Origin: an uncultured Saprospiraceae bacterium
Lineage (GTDB): Bacteria > Bacteroidota > Bacteroidia > Chitinophagales > Saprospiraceae
NCBI GenBank assembly: GCA_937959095.1
Contig: CALGLY010000554.1
Location: 1 to 7,469 of the forward strand
Direction of reading: 5' to 3'
DNA length: 7,469 nucleotides
In this document: in pieces, positions 1 to 6,026 of the stretch
Layout of the letters: each line of letters starts with the position of its first letter
Position numbering within the stretch: position 1 is the first letter of the stretch
Notes under the pieces: model-generated
The model's input: the letters and a program-made list of their open reading frames with translations, nothing else
The model's database searches: none
Told to the model about the DNA's origin: nothing
Program-made: the position numbers and the translations under genes

Positions 1-1120
1 GCACATTGCCTTCGATGCCAAACGACTCTTCCACAACTTCACAGGCTTGGGCAATTATAGCCGTACCCTTGTCCGAAATCTGAATCGTTTTCATCCTGAT
101 ATTCCTATTCATCTCTATACTCCTAAGCTGAAGCAGCACCCTGAAACCGAATTCTTTTTAAAACATCCGAATATACAAATACATACCGCAAGCAGCAAGC
201 CGACTAGTCTTTGGCGTAGCTATGGCATTAAGCGAGATTTGAAACAAGATGGAATCCAATTATTCCATGGACTTAGCCACGAAATTCCTGTAGGTATACA
301 GCAGACTCGTATTCCTAGTATCGTTACTATCCACGATCTTATTTTCAAACGGTATCCGCATTATTTTCCTTTTTTGGATAGGCAACTGTATGATTGGAAA
401 TTTCGATATGCTTGTCAGAACGCCGATGCTATCATAGCAATTAGTGAAAGTACCAAGCAAGATATTATAGAATTTTATGCAATTTCTCCTGAAAAAATCC
501 ATGTCATTTATCAGACTTGTGGCGAACAATTTAAACAGCAAATCCCTAAAAAAAATGTCCTTGAATGCCTACAGAAATATGGATTGCCTTCGGAGTTTTT
601 ACTCTATGTGGGTTCTATCATTCCTAGAAAAAAATTGTTGGAAATTGTAAAGGCACTTTCCTTATTACCTCCTGATTTGCGTTTGCCACTCGTAGTGGTC
701 GGTGATGGAAAAAAGTACAAGCAAGAAGTATTAGAATTTATAACTACAAATGGCTTAGAAAAGCGCGTCTATTTCCCAAAAGTAAGTTATCAAGATTTGC
801 CTGCGCTCTATCAGCAAGCTGTTGTATTTTTGTATCCTTCGGTCTATGAAGGTTTTGGAATTCCTGTGATTGAAGCTTTATATGCACGAACGCCTGTCAT
901 CACTAGCACGTGCTCATCTCTACCCGAAGCAGGTGGAAAAGGTGCGTATTATATCGAGCCACAAGGAGCGGAACAAATAGCTATTGGTATTGAAAAATTA
1001 TTGACGAATACGGCCCTCCGAACAGCACTCATTCGAGAAGGACAGCAGCATCTACAATGTTTTGATGCAGCACGAGTGACGCGGCAATTGGTGGAATTGT
1101 ATCAGCAATTTGAAAAATAA
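1..1120 (+). CDS. GT4-type glycosyltransferase, start cut by window edge
   Basis: Probable cytosolic, retaining GT-B glycosyltransferase that moves a sugar from a nucleotide-sugar donor to a glycan acceptor, as in polysaccharide or lipopolysaccharide assembly; donor and acceptor cannot be told. The frame is open from base 2 and reads HIAFDAKRLFHNFTGLGNYS. Base 1 is G, so an ATG probably lies two bases outside the window, giving about 373 residues, the usual family length. An internal TTG at 47 is not a credible start because the conserved N-terminal strand and the GLGNYSR loop lie before or across it. Numbered from the inferred Met: an N-terminal Rossmann-like half with IHD near 111-113 and AISEST at 147-152; donor half with VGSIIPRKK at 204-212; EGFGIPVIE at 284-292, the E-x7-E nucleotide-sugar signature; and SLPEAGGKGA at 307-316. 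No membrane segment. It converges on the metalloprotease gene with a 7-base gap and no visible terminator between them. Confidence 0.9.
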   Translation, partial: HIAFDAKRLFHNFTGLGNYSRTLVRNLNRFHPDIPIHLYTPKLKQHPETEFFLKHPNIQIHTASSKPTSLWRSYGIKRDLKQDGIQLFHGLSHEIPVGIQQTRIPSIVTIHDLIFKRYPHYFPFLDRQLYDWKFRYACQNADAIIAISESTKQDIIEFYAISPEKIHVIYQTCGEQFKQQIPKKNVLECLQKYGLPSEFLLYVGSIIPRKKLLEIVKALSLLPPDLRLPLVVVGDGKKYKQEVLEFITTNGLEKRVYFPKVSYQDLPALYQQAVVFLYPSVYEGFGIPVIEALYARTPVITSTCSSLPEAGGKGAYYIEPQGAEQIAIGIEKLLTNTALRTALIREGQQHLQCFDAARVTRQLVELYQQFEK

Positions 1121-1127
1121 GACACAC

Positions 1128-2663
1128 TCAATACACCACTACCCGCTCCGTTCTACTGCCTTTTTCACTTTGAAGCTGTACGAAATAAATTCCCTTTTCT
1201 AAATTATTCAAGGGCATTTGGAATTGATTTTTGCATACAAACCTCTGTGTTTGTACAGACTCTCCATTTATATTATAAATTGTCGCTTGCCTAGCTTGTG
1301 TCGTTTCATCATTGAACGCAATCGTCAAAATACCATCTGATTGCAATAGACTTGGATAGATTTGTACTTCCAAAGCATCCAACTCTTGCGTACTACTCAC
1401 TGTTCCTGTTTTGAATGCAAAACGCTCCGAAAGACTCGTACAGAAGTAATGTGTATTAAACGGGCGAATACGCCAGTAGTAATTTTTTTCATTTAAAAGA
1501 TCGGTCACCTCAAGGCTTGTGCCTTCCACTATAGTATCCAGATGAAGTACCGAGAAGGCAGCAATCCGACTTAATTCAAAAACATAATGCGTGGCATTCG
1601 GTACGCCTTTCCACTCAAAATAAGTGCTTTCGGCTGGCGTGATTTCTCCTTCAAAAGGACTAAACACGGTAATAGGTGATTCTTCTATAGCAACTAAGGG
1701 CGTTTGATTATATAACAATTCAGGCTTTTCATCGAATAGATTCGCCCGCATTGCTGCTATTTGTTCCTCCGAGAAACGTGTGGCACAATCATCCGAAGAA
1801 TAGGACATAATCAGGCTGGCATCCGAAACAAATCGAGTACCAGTCGGGTCGGTTTGTTGTCTTGTGCTTTCGCCATTCGCATTACATTGCCAACGATTAT
1901 GTAAATAATCTGCTGCTGTATCACAAAAACCATCTGCCGCAAAATGGCAATTGCTACGCTCTGCGAGTTCTACCCAAACGGTATCAATAATGAGCGTATC
2001 CATGATGAGGGTATCTTTAAAATAAGTATAGTCTATGAGTACTTTAGTGGGTGCAGCATCATTGTAATCATGCTCAATAGAATCATCATAACTTACACCA
2101 CCTTCCCAACCTAAGAATGGATGTGGCAGTTTGAAAGCATGTCCTACTTCATGCGCCCAAGTGTGGTCATTCGGGTCGGCACAACTCTTCTTTAATGCAA
2201 TGCCAGCATAGGGTAAGTTATAGCCACAAGCCCCAGCAGGGTCTGCAACGATGTAGCAGTTGAGGGTATTTGGAATATTTTCGGCAAACATCATCTCAGC
2301 TCCATCTAACACTGTTTCATGGATATTATAAGAGGTGTTATCAATCGTTCTGATAGGGCCTTCTACAAAAAATTGAATGTTTGCTTGCTCGAAATCTTTA
2401 TTGAGTGTGCAAAGCGCATCTACAAGACTTCTGTTTTTGAAATAGCCAGATCCTACATCTGTGCCTACATTATGAAGACTAAGCGGAACATAAAGAATGG
2501 TGGAATCTGCTCCTTTTTCGTAGTGGTTTGGATTCTTTTGGTAAGCTTTTAGCCAATCCGAGCGGCCTTCTGTGTTGGCACATGGGCGAGGCGTTTGTTC
2601 TATTTGTGCAATTAGAAAACAAGGAATACTAAAGAACAATAACAGGATATAGCTATATTTCAT
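1128..2663 (-). CDS. Secreted M43-like zinc metalloprotease with T9SS sorting domain
   Basis: Predicted exported metzincin-type protease of 511 residues. The start at 2663 gives a clean signal peptide (MKYSYILLLFFSIPCFLIAQ, 1-20); an upstream in-frame start at 2759 would put 32 non-hydrophobic residues before it and overlap the next gene. The zinc motif HEVGHAFKLPH lies at 171-181 (three His ligands, catalytic Glu172), followed by HPFLGWEG. The cysteine-containing NCHFAADGFCDTAADY is at 238-253 and the Met-turn SLIMSYS at 283-289; all three resemble pappalysin-like (M43) proteases of Bacteroidota. An FN3-like domain spans about 335-420. Residues about 432-511 look like a type A T9SS C-terminal domain, with GIYFVQL near the end, so the protein should cross the outer membrane by T9SS and be released or anchored. 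Odd points: Lys178 replaces the usual metzincin Gly, and a DTLIM/DTLII/DTVWV pentapeptide repeat occurs at 217-231. Substrate unknown. Confidence 0.88.
   Translation of the reverse strand: MKYSYILLLFFSIPCFLIAQIEQTPRPCANTEGRSDWLKAYQKNPNHYEKGADSTILYVPLSLHNVGTDVGSGYFKNRSLVDALCTLNKDFEQANIQFFVEGPIRTIDNTSYNIHETVLDGAEMMFAENIPNTLNCYIVADPAGACGYNLPYAGIALKKSCADPNDHTWAHEVGHAFKLPHPFLGWEGGVSYDDSIEHDYNDAAPTKVLIDYTYFKDTLIMDTLIIDTVWVELAERSNCHFAADGFCDTAADYLHNRWQCNANGESTRQQTDPTGTRFVSDASLIMSYSSDDCATRFSEEQIAAMRANLFDEKPELLYNQTPLVAIEESPITVFSPFEGEITPAESTYFEWKGVPNATHYVFELSRIAAFSVLHLDTIVEGTSLEVTDLLNEKNYYWRIRPFNTHYFCTSLSERFAFKTGTVSSTQELDALEVQIYPSLLQSDGILTIAFNDETTQARQATIYNINGESVQTQRFVCKNQFQMPLNNLEKGIYFVQLQSEKGSRTERVVVY
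1981..2015 (-). repeat. 15-base tandem repeat inside the metalloprotease gene
   Basis: Copies begin at 1981, 1996 and 2011, each opening with GTATC on the plus strand; the first two agree at 12 of 15 bases and the third is partial. On the coding strand they give three consecutive pentapeptides D-T-[L/V]-[I/W]-[M/I/V] (residues 217-231). They lie between the zinc motif and the conserved cysteine segment, in what is probably a surface loop or beta extension. Confidence 0.7.
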
Positions 2664-2682
2664 ATTGTATAGATTTACATAA

Positions 2683-2709
2683 CAAATATAGCGAAAAGCT
2701 GCTATGCAA
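2683..2709 (-). promoter_or_regulatory. Candidate promoter of the metalloprotease gene
   Basis: On the minus strand TATATTTG (2690 to 2683) matches the Bacteroidota -7 consensus TAnnTTTG exactly. A TTG at 2709-2707 could be the -33 core, but the 16-base spacer is shorter than the usual 19 or so. It sits in the 38-base gap after the DUF2752 stop, and transcription would start roughly 13 bases before the metalloprotease ATG. This suggests the protease is transcribed at least partly on its own. The same eight bases form the -7 box of the exbB promoter candidate. Confidence 0.42.
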
Positions 2710-3013
2710 CTGCTGGCTGACGGAGTTTTTTGTAGCTTTGGTAAGTCCAAAGACACCAAAGACCAACTAAAGCAGGATAAACTAAGACAACTAGCATATT
2801 GTAGTAGATAGCTTCTTCAAATTCAAAGTGATGAAAGTGCATCACTGCACGTGTGATGCCACAGAAAAAGCATTCTACATCAAAAAAAATACGTGATAGG
2901 CAGGTAGCTTGCCCTTCGTTGAAAAAACTAGCCGGTAATATCCATAATACAATAGGAACTAAAACTAAGCCGATGAGCCAAAGTAAAGGGAAGATTTTGT
3001 TTTCGTTTGTCAT
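2702..3013 (-). CDS. DUF2752 family membrane protein
   Basis: Small inner-membrane protein of 103 residues with two predicted membrane helices (about 8-28 and 70-92). The family hallmark is visible: Cys38 followed by a short stretch to ECFFCGITRA (47-56), the C-x2-C-G-[L/I/M]-T-R-A signature of DUF2752, then Asn72 where the family usually has a Y-N-P/M-like turn. The biochemical role of the family is unknown; the paired cysteines might bind a metal or form a redox centre, which is inference. The start at 3013 (MTNENK) is preferred to an in-frame ATG at 3034, because the latter would begin inside the hairpin at 3033-3074. It follows the YqaE/Pmp3-like gene on the same strand, with that hairpin between them, so it is probably expressed by partial read-through. 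I saw no good promoter of its own. Confidence 0.82.
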   Translation of the reverse strand: MTNENKIFPLLWLIGLVLVPIVLWILPASFFNEGQATCLSRIFFDVECFFCGITRAVMHFHHFEFEEAIYYNMLVVLVYPALVGLWCLWTYQSYKKLRQPAVA

Positions 3014-3032
3014 GTATAAAGGGTATAAATAC

Positions 3033-3074
3033 AAACAAGTCCGACTTTAGTAGTTGGTAAAGTCGAACTTGTTT
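3033..3074 (-). terminator. Hairpin terminator or attenuator after the YqaE/Pmp3-like gene
   Basis: Inverted repeat with 16-base arms (3033-3048 and 3059-3074) and a 10-base loop. One position is mismatched on the plus strand (C/A) but becomes a G-U pair in minus-strand RNA. The stem begins 10 bases after the 147-residue gene stop, and in the minus direction is followed by a T-rich run (TTTGTATTTAT, partly in the stem). In the plus direction it ends in TTTT, so it may work both ways. It ends 19 bases before the DUF2752 start. Confidence 0.65.
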
Positions 3075-3084
3075 TAAAAAAGAA

Positions 3085-3528
3085 TTAATAATAATCTTTC
3101 ATCTTAATTAAAGAGTAAATAACTCCTGGTAAACCACAGGCACAATACAATAAAAGTGTTACCCACCAATTGTCGCCAGACCAATCGTCCATTACTCCCA
3201 TCAATATCCAAGCAAAACCAAATATAGCCCCCACAATGTATAATCCTTTCGGAATATCACTATCACCACCTTTAGCGTGCTTTTTCACTACGCGTTGTGC
3301 TGCTTTTAGCTGCAAGGTGCGCTTAATTCCTAGTTTTTCACCTGTAATTTCACGGTACTTGTTCGGCGTAAGATCTAGAAAGGCTTCCAGATTCATATTT
3401 GGTAAATCCGCAGTAAGTCCTGCGATACCTTCTACATTTTGCGCCCAGTCATTTTGTGCGGTTGTGCCAATGGCAAAGGCAGGTATACTAACTACTGCCA
3501 TCAACATTAGTAAGAAAATTTGCTTCAT
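3085..3528 (-). CDS. YqaE/Pmp3-like exported membrane protein
   Basis: Protein of 147 residues. A signal peptide (MKQIFLLMLMAVVSIPAFA, 1-19) fixes the start at 3528 rather than an in-frame ATG at 3552. A soluble segment contains LTPNKYREITGEKLGIKRTL (53-72) and a basic helix to about residue 87; this resembles the segment I recall in Bacteroidota members of the group. Two membrane helices follow (about 95-113 and 119-141), with a short DDWSGDNWW turn between them and LPGVIYSLIKMKDYY at the end. The second helix with its L-P-G-x-I-[Y/H] motif is what links it to the YqaE/Pmp3 family, whose small members are tied to membrane potential and stress. The role of the long N-terminal extension is unknown. 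It probably heads a short unit with DUF2752 downstream. I found no convincing promoter in the 165 bases between the upstream terminator (3698-3732) and this start. Confidence 0.7.
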   Translation of the reverse strand: MKQIFLLMLMAVVSIPAFAIGTTAQNDWAQNVEGIAGLTADLPNMNLEAFLDLTPNKYREITGEKLGIKRTLQLKAAQRVVKKHAKGGDSDIPKGLYIVGAIFGFAWILMGVMDDWSGDNWWVTLLLYCACGLPGVIYSLIKMKDYY

Positions 3529-3697
3529 AATGGTTTGTTGTTTAAAAAACAATTTTAAGAAGTTGTAAAAATAAGCAGTGAAGCTAATATGACCAAACTA
3601 TTACAGAGCTAAAAAGAGTTAAGAAATGGCTGCTAGTACATCACCTCATAAACAATTATCAACTTTATCGATTGAAGTACTAGAAAAGCCTAAACAC

Positions 3698-3732
3698 AAA
3701 AAGCGGTAAAACCGAAGGTTTCACCGCTTTTT
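3698..3732. terminator. Bidirectional intrinsic terminator of the exbB-exbD operon
   Basis: Inverted repeat with 16-base arms (3698-3713 and 3717-3732), one internal mismatch and a 3-base loop. The GC core is AGCGGT/ACCGCT, and each strand leaves the stem through five T residues. It lies 30 bases beyond the stop of the last exbD (3763), which it should terminate on the minus strand. It would also stop any plus-strand transcription entering the operon. Confidence 0.85.
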
Positions 3733-3762
3733 CATCCAAAAAATGATGTTAACTGATAAACA

Positions 3763-4227
3763 TTAATCCTCACGTTTCTTCGCAGAATAGTTTACCTTCA
3801 ACTGATTGGACTTTCGTAGTTCCGTCTTCACATCCTGAACCACTCCCATCGTTACATCGCCATCTACGCGAAGAGAGGAAGTAATTTGTCCATGACGATT
3901 TTCAGGAACTTTAATTTTATGCTTCTCTAAGAAAAGTGGAATATCTTTTACTGAAGAAAACTTATCGCCTAATTGAAGGCGTGGCTTTGTCCCATATAAA
4001 TCATGATAACGCTCCAATGGGCGACCAATATATAGGTAATTTACCAAGGATTTTTCTTCCAACTTAGTCAGCTCTGTCACTTTAGGCGTTTGTACTTTCA
4101 CCTTTAGTTCTGCATCGCGCAATACTGTTGTCACCATGAAGAAGAATAACAACATGAAGATAATATCTGGCAGCGATGCGGTAGAAACCTCTGGCGAAGT
4201 ATTACCTCTTTTTTTTGTAAATGCCAT
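3763..4227 (-). CDS. exbD: ExbD/TolR-type motor subunit, divergent third copy
   Basis: Protein of 154 residues with the ExbD/TolR plan: short cytoplasmic N-terminus (MAFTKKRGNTSPEVSTASL), one membrane helix at about 19-38 (LPDIIFMLLFFFMVTTVL) and a periplasmic domain. Asp21 in the helix sits where ExbD has its essential proton-carrying aspartate. The start at 4227 is chosen because that N-terminus is typical; an upstream in-frame ATG at 4257 adds residues without family character. The sequence differs clearly from the two paralogues upstream: LPD instead of MAD before the helix, a different periplasmic domain with IGRPLERYHDLYG, and LRKSNQLKVNYSAKK near the end. It resembles the second ExbD type commonly paired with the first in Bacteroidota operons. 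It is the last gene of the operon, 67 bases after the previous exbD and followed by the terminator at 3698-3732. Confidence 0.88.
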   Translation of the reverse strand: MAFTKKRGNTSPEVSTASLPDIIFMLLFFFMVTTVLRDAELKVKVQTPKVTELTKLEEKSLVNYLYIGRPLERYHDLYGTKPRLQLGDKFSSVKDIPLFLEKHKIKVPENRHGQITSSLRVDGDVTMGVVQDVKTELRKSNQLKVNYSAKKRED

Positions 4228-4241
4228 ATTAAAAGCTATTA

Positions 4242-4276
4242 ATTGGCAAGAAGCCAATACGTTTTAAAAAAAAACG
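4242..4276 (-). repeat. Two small hairpins before the third exbD
   Basis: The first inverted repeat has arms ATTGGC (4242-4247) and GCCAAT (4253-4258) around a 5-base loop. Directly beside it is a second, with arms CGTTTT (4260-4265) and AAAACG (4271-4276) around five A. They fill much of the 67-base gap between exbD genes. The first ends 14 bases before the ATG at 4227, so it could affect translation start or transcript processing. Short stems like these can occur by chance. Confidence 0.4.
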
Positions 4277-4294
4277 GCAGTTTTTCGATTTTCG

Positions 4295-4846
4295 TTAGTG
4301 TTCATTGTACTGAAACGGGTCAGCTTCCGAAATAACTAACGGTATTTCCGCGCGAATTGCTTTTTTCATTGCTATTGGCATATCCTCTGAATAGGAGATG
4401 CCATAGTTCCGTTGAGCGGATTCATCCCACAATTCATTATAAGCTGCTTTAAGTTCATTATAAACAGCCAAATACTGATTGTAGGAAGTGGCTCGGTCAT
4501 TTTGCAATGAAATAATTGCATTGGTAGGCTTTTTTGCAAATTCAGGATTCGCTGTCGGATTAGCAATAAATTCTTTTGCATAATCCTTCAACTCATCTAC
4601 TGAAATAGCATTGCCTCGCACAAGCAATTCGTCATCAGCATTAACTAATACAGAGAAGACATTTCTAGAACTCATTATGATAGAAGTATCATCGGGAGTC
4701 CAAGGAGGCAATTTTACTTGCACTCCAGTGTCTTCTACAATAGTAGTTGTCACTAAGAAGAAAATCAATAGCAGAAAGGCTATATCAGCCATAGAGCCTG
4801 CATTAATTTCATTTCTAAGCCGTTGCCTAGCAGTTGATTTTGCCAT
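4295..4846 (-). CDS. exbD: ExbD/TolR-type motor subunit, second tandem copy
   Basis: Protein of 183 residues: cytoplasmic N-terminus with NEINAGSMADIAF (12-24), one membrane helix at about 20-38 (DIAFLLLIFFLVTTTIV) with Asp21 as the predicted proton-carrying residue, then a periplasmic domain beginning VQVKLPPW. It contains RNVFSVLVNAD, AIISLQNDR and VYNELKAAYNELWDE, the last predicted as a helix. It should anchor in the inner membrane, pair with ExbB pentamers and transmit proton-motive force to a periplasmic partner. It is a clear paralogue of the gene just upstream (4905-5459): about 60 percent identical by eye over the whole length, and 25 of 26 bases identical at 4788-4813 versus 5401-5426. 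They differ most in the linker after the helix (TPDDTSIIMSS here) and at the C-terminus. Its ATG directly follows the 3' arm of an inverted repeat at 4847-4889. Confidence 0.92.
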   Translation of the reverse strand: MAKSTARQRLRNEINAGSMADIAFLLLIFFLVTTTIVEDTGVQVKLPPWTPDDTSIIMSSRNVFSVLVNADDELLVRGNAISVDELKDYAKEFIANPTANPEFAKKPTNAIISLQNDRATSYNQYLAVYNELKAAYNELWDESAQRNYGISYSEDMPIAMKKAIRAEIPLVISEADPFQYNEH

Positions 4847-4889
4847 AATTGAATGTTTTTATGAAGAAATAAGTTTCTCACATTCAATT
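4847..4889 (-). repeat. Inverted repeat abutting the second exbD start codon
   Basis: Perfect 10-base arms (4847-4856 and 4880-4889) enclose 23 bases that can form an inner 5-base stem (AGAAA at 4865-4869, TTTCT at 4874-4878). In the minus-strand transcript the 5' arm begins 15 bases after the first base beyond the exbD stop codon at 4905-4907, and the 3' arm ends exactly at the next ATG (4846). Folding would cover the initiation region. The stem has only two G-C pairs, so it would be weak. Confidence 0.5.
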
Positions 4890-4904
4890 GGCAATTCTTC
4901 GATT

Positions 4905-5459
4905 TTATTCTTCGCCGAAAGAAGTAGGTTCTGCTTCCGATATTACAAACGGAATTTCAGAACGAATAGATCGCTTCTGAGAAATAGGCATTTTATCCGT
5001 ATAGTCGGTCTGAAATCTTCGTTGGGCTAATTCGTCCCAAAGCTCCTCGTAAGCAGCTTTCAGTTCATTATATACTTCTAAATAAACGCCATATTTTGTA
5101 CCTCGATCGTTCTTAAGCGAGATAATTGCTTTGGTCGGCTTCTCTGCTAGATCTTCACGATTTAAAGGATTTGTAATGAAATCCTTCGCACGATCTTTCA
5201 GATCGCCTACGTCAGTAGGTTCACCGCGTACGAGCAGCTGATTATCCGCATTTACAAGCACAGAAAATACATTCCGCTTTTTCAGCTTCGTGACATCTGG
5301 CTCTTCTTCTGACCATGGCGGAAGCTTTACTGTAATCCCCTTATCCTCCACGATGGTTGTCGTTACGAGGAAGAAGATTAAGAGCAGGAATGCAATGTCG
5401 GCCATAGAGCCTGCATTGATTTCATTGGACATCCGCTCTCTTGAACTCTTTTTTGCCAT
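4905..5459 (-). CDS. exbD: ExbD/TolR-type motor subunit, first tandem copy
   Basis: Protein of 184 residues with ExbD/TolR topology: N-terminus MAKKSSRERMSNEINAGSMA, membrane helix at about 20-38 with Asp21 at the position of the essential ExbD aspartate, and a periplasmic domain beginning ITVKLPPW. This domain carries KKRNVFSVLVNAD, AIISLKNDRG and VYNELKAAYEELWDE, followed by an acidic tail. With ExbB it should form the ion-conducting stator that turns proton flow into motion, acting on TonB or an equivalent. The ATG at 5459 is the natural start, since the lysine-rich N-terminus is typical. It follows the four-helix membrane protein by 65 bases, and that gap holds the hairpin at 5480-5511. 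Compared with its tandem paralogue downstream, the linker after the helix (SEEEPDVTKLKKR) is more charged, a possible sign of partner specialisation. Confidence 0.92.
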   Translation of the reverse strand: MAKKSSRERMSNEINAGSMADIAFLLLIFFLVTTTIVEDKGITVKLPPWSEEEPDVTKLKKRNVFSVLVNADNQLLVRGEPTDVGDLKDRAKDFITNPLNREDLAEKPTKAIISLKNDRGTKYGVYLEVYNELKAAYEELWDELAQRRFQTDYTDKMPISQKRSIRSEIPFVISEAEPTSFGEE

Positions 5460-5479
5460 AATATTGAGTTAATTTGAGT

Positions 5480-5511
5480 ACTTAGCTATTGCTTGGTAGC
5501 AATAACTAAGT
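5480..5511 (-). repeat. Strong hairpin upstream of the first exbD
   Basis: Inverted repeat with 14-base arms (5480-5493 and 5498-5511) and a 4-base loop. The single plus-strand mismatch (C/A) becomes a G-U pair in the minus-strand RNA, so the operon transcript can form an uninterrupted 14-pair stem with loop ACCA. No T-run follows it, so it is not a standard terminator. Stabilising the upstream mRNA or marking a processing site is more likely. Confidence 0.6.
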
Positions 5512-5524
5512 GCCAATGAATATC

Positions 5525-5998
5525 TTATTTAAAGAAACTTACGATTTCAGAAATCACAAATGATCCTGCTGCCAAAGCTGCCATTGCTGCTGCTGAAAAG
5601 ATAGCAGCACTAATGAACTTACTTTGCCCTGCTGTAACTTCAAATTGTTCTTCTACGCCTGCCAAAGCAGTCCCGTCTGCTGCTGGAGCAGCCATCGAGT
5701 AAGCAATAAAGAAAATAGCTATTAATGCAACAATGCCTAAGAGTCCCTTTATAGAACCTTTCAGGTCACCTAACATTTGCATAAGCCCAAATAAAACAGC
5801 CGCGATTCCACATAAAATGGTTAAAGCGATAGCCGCCATAATGCCCAAATCAAAAATGCCTGTAGTGAATCGATCTTCATCAGCTTGAGCATTAAACTCC
5901 TCTAAGCCTGAAAAGACGCTTCCTAAAAATAGGATAGCAATCAATACACCAATTCCAAAAGCAATCGTCTGACCATTTTTTGCTAAAAATTTATACAT
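5525..5998 (-). CDS. Unrecognised four-helix membrane protein in the exbB operon
   Basis: I do not recognise a named family. The protein has 157 residues and four predicted membrane helices at about 11-31, 50-74, 84-103 and 127-152. A short lysine-containing N-terminus precedes an acidic loop (EEFNAQADEDRF, 33-44), a GDLKGSIKG turn (77-85) between helices 2 and 3, and a loop (GVEEQFEVTAGQSK, 114-127) before an alanine-rich last helix ending SEIVSFFK. An even helix number puts both ends on the same side, and the loop charges suggest they are cytoplasmic, with loops 1-2 and 3-4 in the periplasm. There is no cleavable signal peptide. It lies between exbB (79-base gap) and the first exbD (65-base gap) on the same strand. 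From memory, Bacteroidota exbB-exbD operons often hold a hypothetical membrane protein here, so it may be an accessory motor subunit or assembly factor; this is inference from position. Confidence 0.85.
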   Translation of the reverse strand: MYKFLAKNGQTIAFGIGVLIAILFLGSVFSGLEEFNAQADEDRFTTGIFDLGIMAAIALTILCGIAAVLFGLMQMLGDLKGSIKGLLGIVALIAIFFIAYSMAAPAADGTALAGVEEQFEVTAGQSKFISAAIFSAAAMAALAAGSFVISEIVSFFK

Positions 5999-6026
5999 GG
6001 TATAGTTTTTAACTAGTTTGATAAAA

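Noticed and set aside
47..49. TTG at 47 as the glycosyltransferase start
   Set aside because: The frame is open to the window edge and encodes the conserved N-terminal strand and GLGNYSR loop; base 1 is consistent with the last base of an ATG.
2319..2552. Plus-strand ORF of 77 codons inside the metalloprotease gene
   Set aside because: It lies wholly opposite a well-supported coding region and shows no domain or signal; the same holds for the other opposite-strand frames at 260-541, 2853-3050, 3170-3568, 4611-5030, 5290-5472 and 6487-6759.
2664..2759. Upstream extension of the metalloprotease to an ATG at 2759
   Set aside because: It adds 32 residues before an obvious signal peptide, overlaps the DUF2752 gene and covers the candidate promoter at 2683-2709.
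4372..4581. Minus-strand 69-codon frame inside the second exbD
   Set aside because: It is an alternative frame of a gene with clear family motifs and has no features of its own.
5480..5511. Hairpin before the first exbD as an intrinsic terminator
   Set aside because: No T-run follows the stem in the direction of transcription, and it lies inside an apparent operon; kept as an inverted repeat only.
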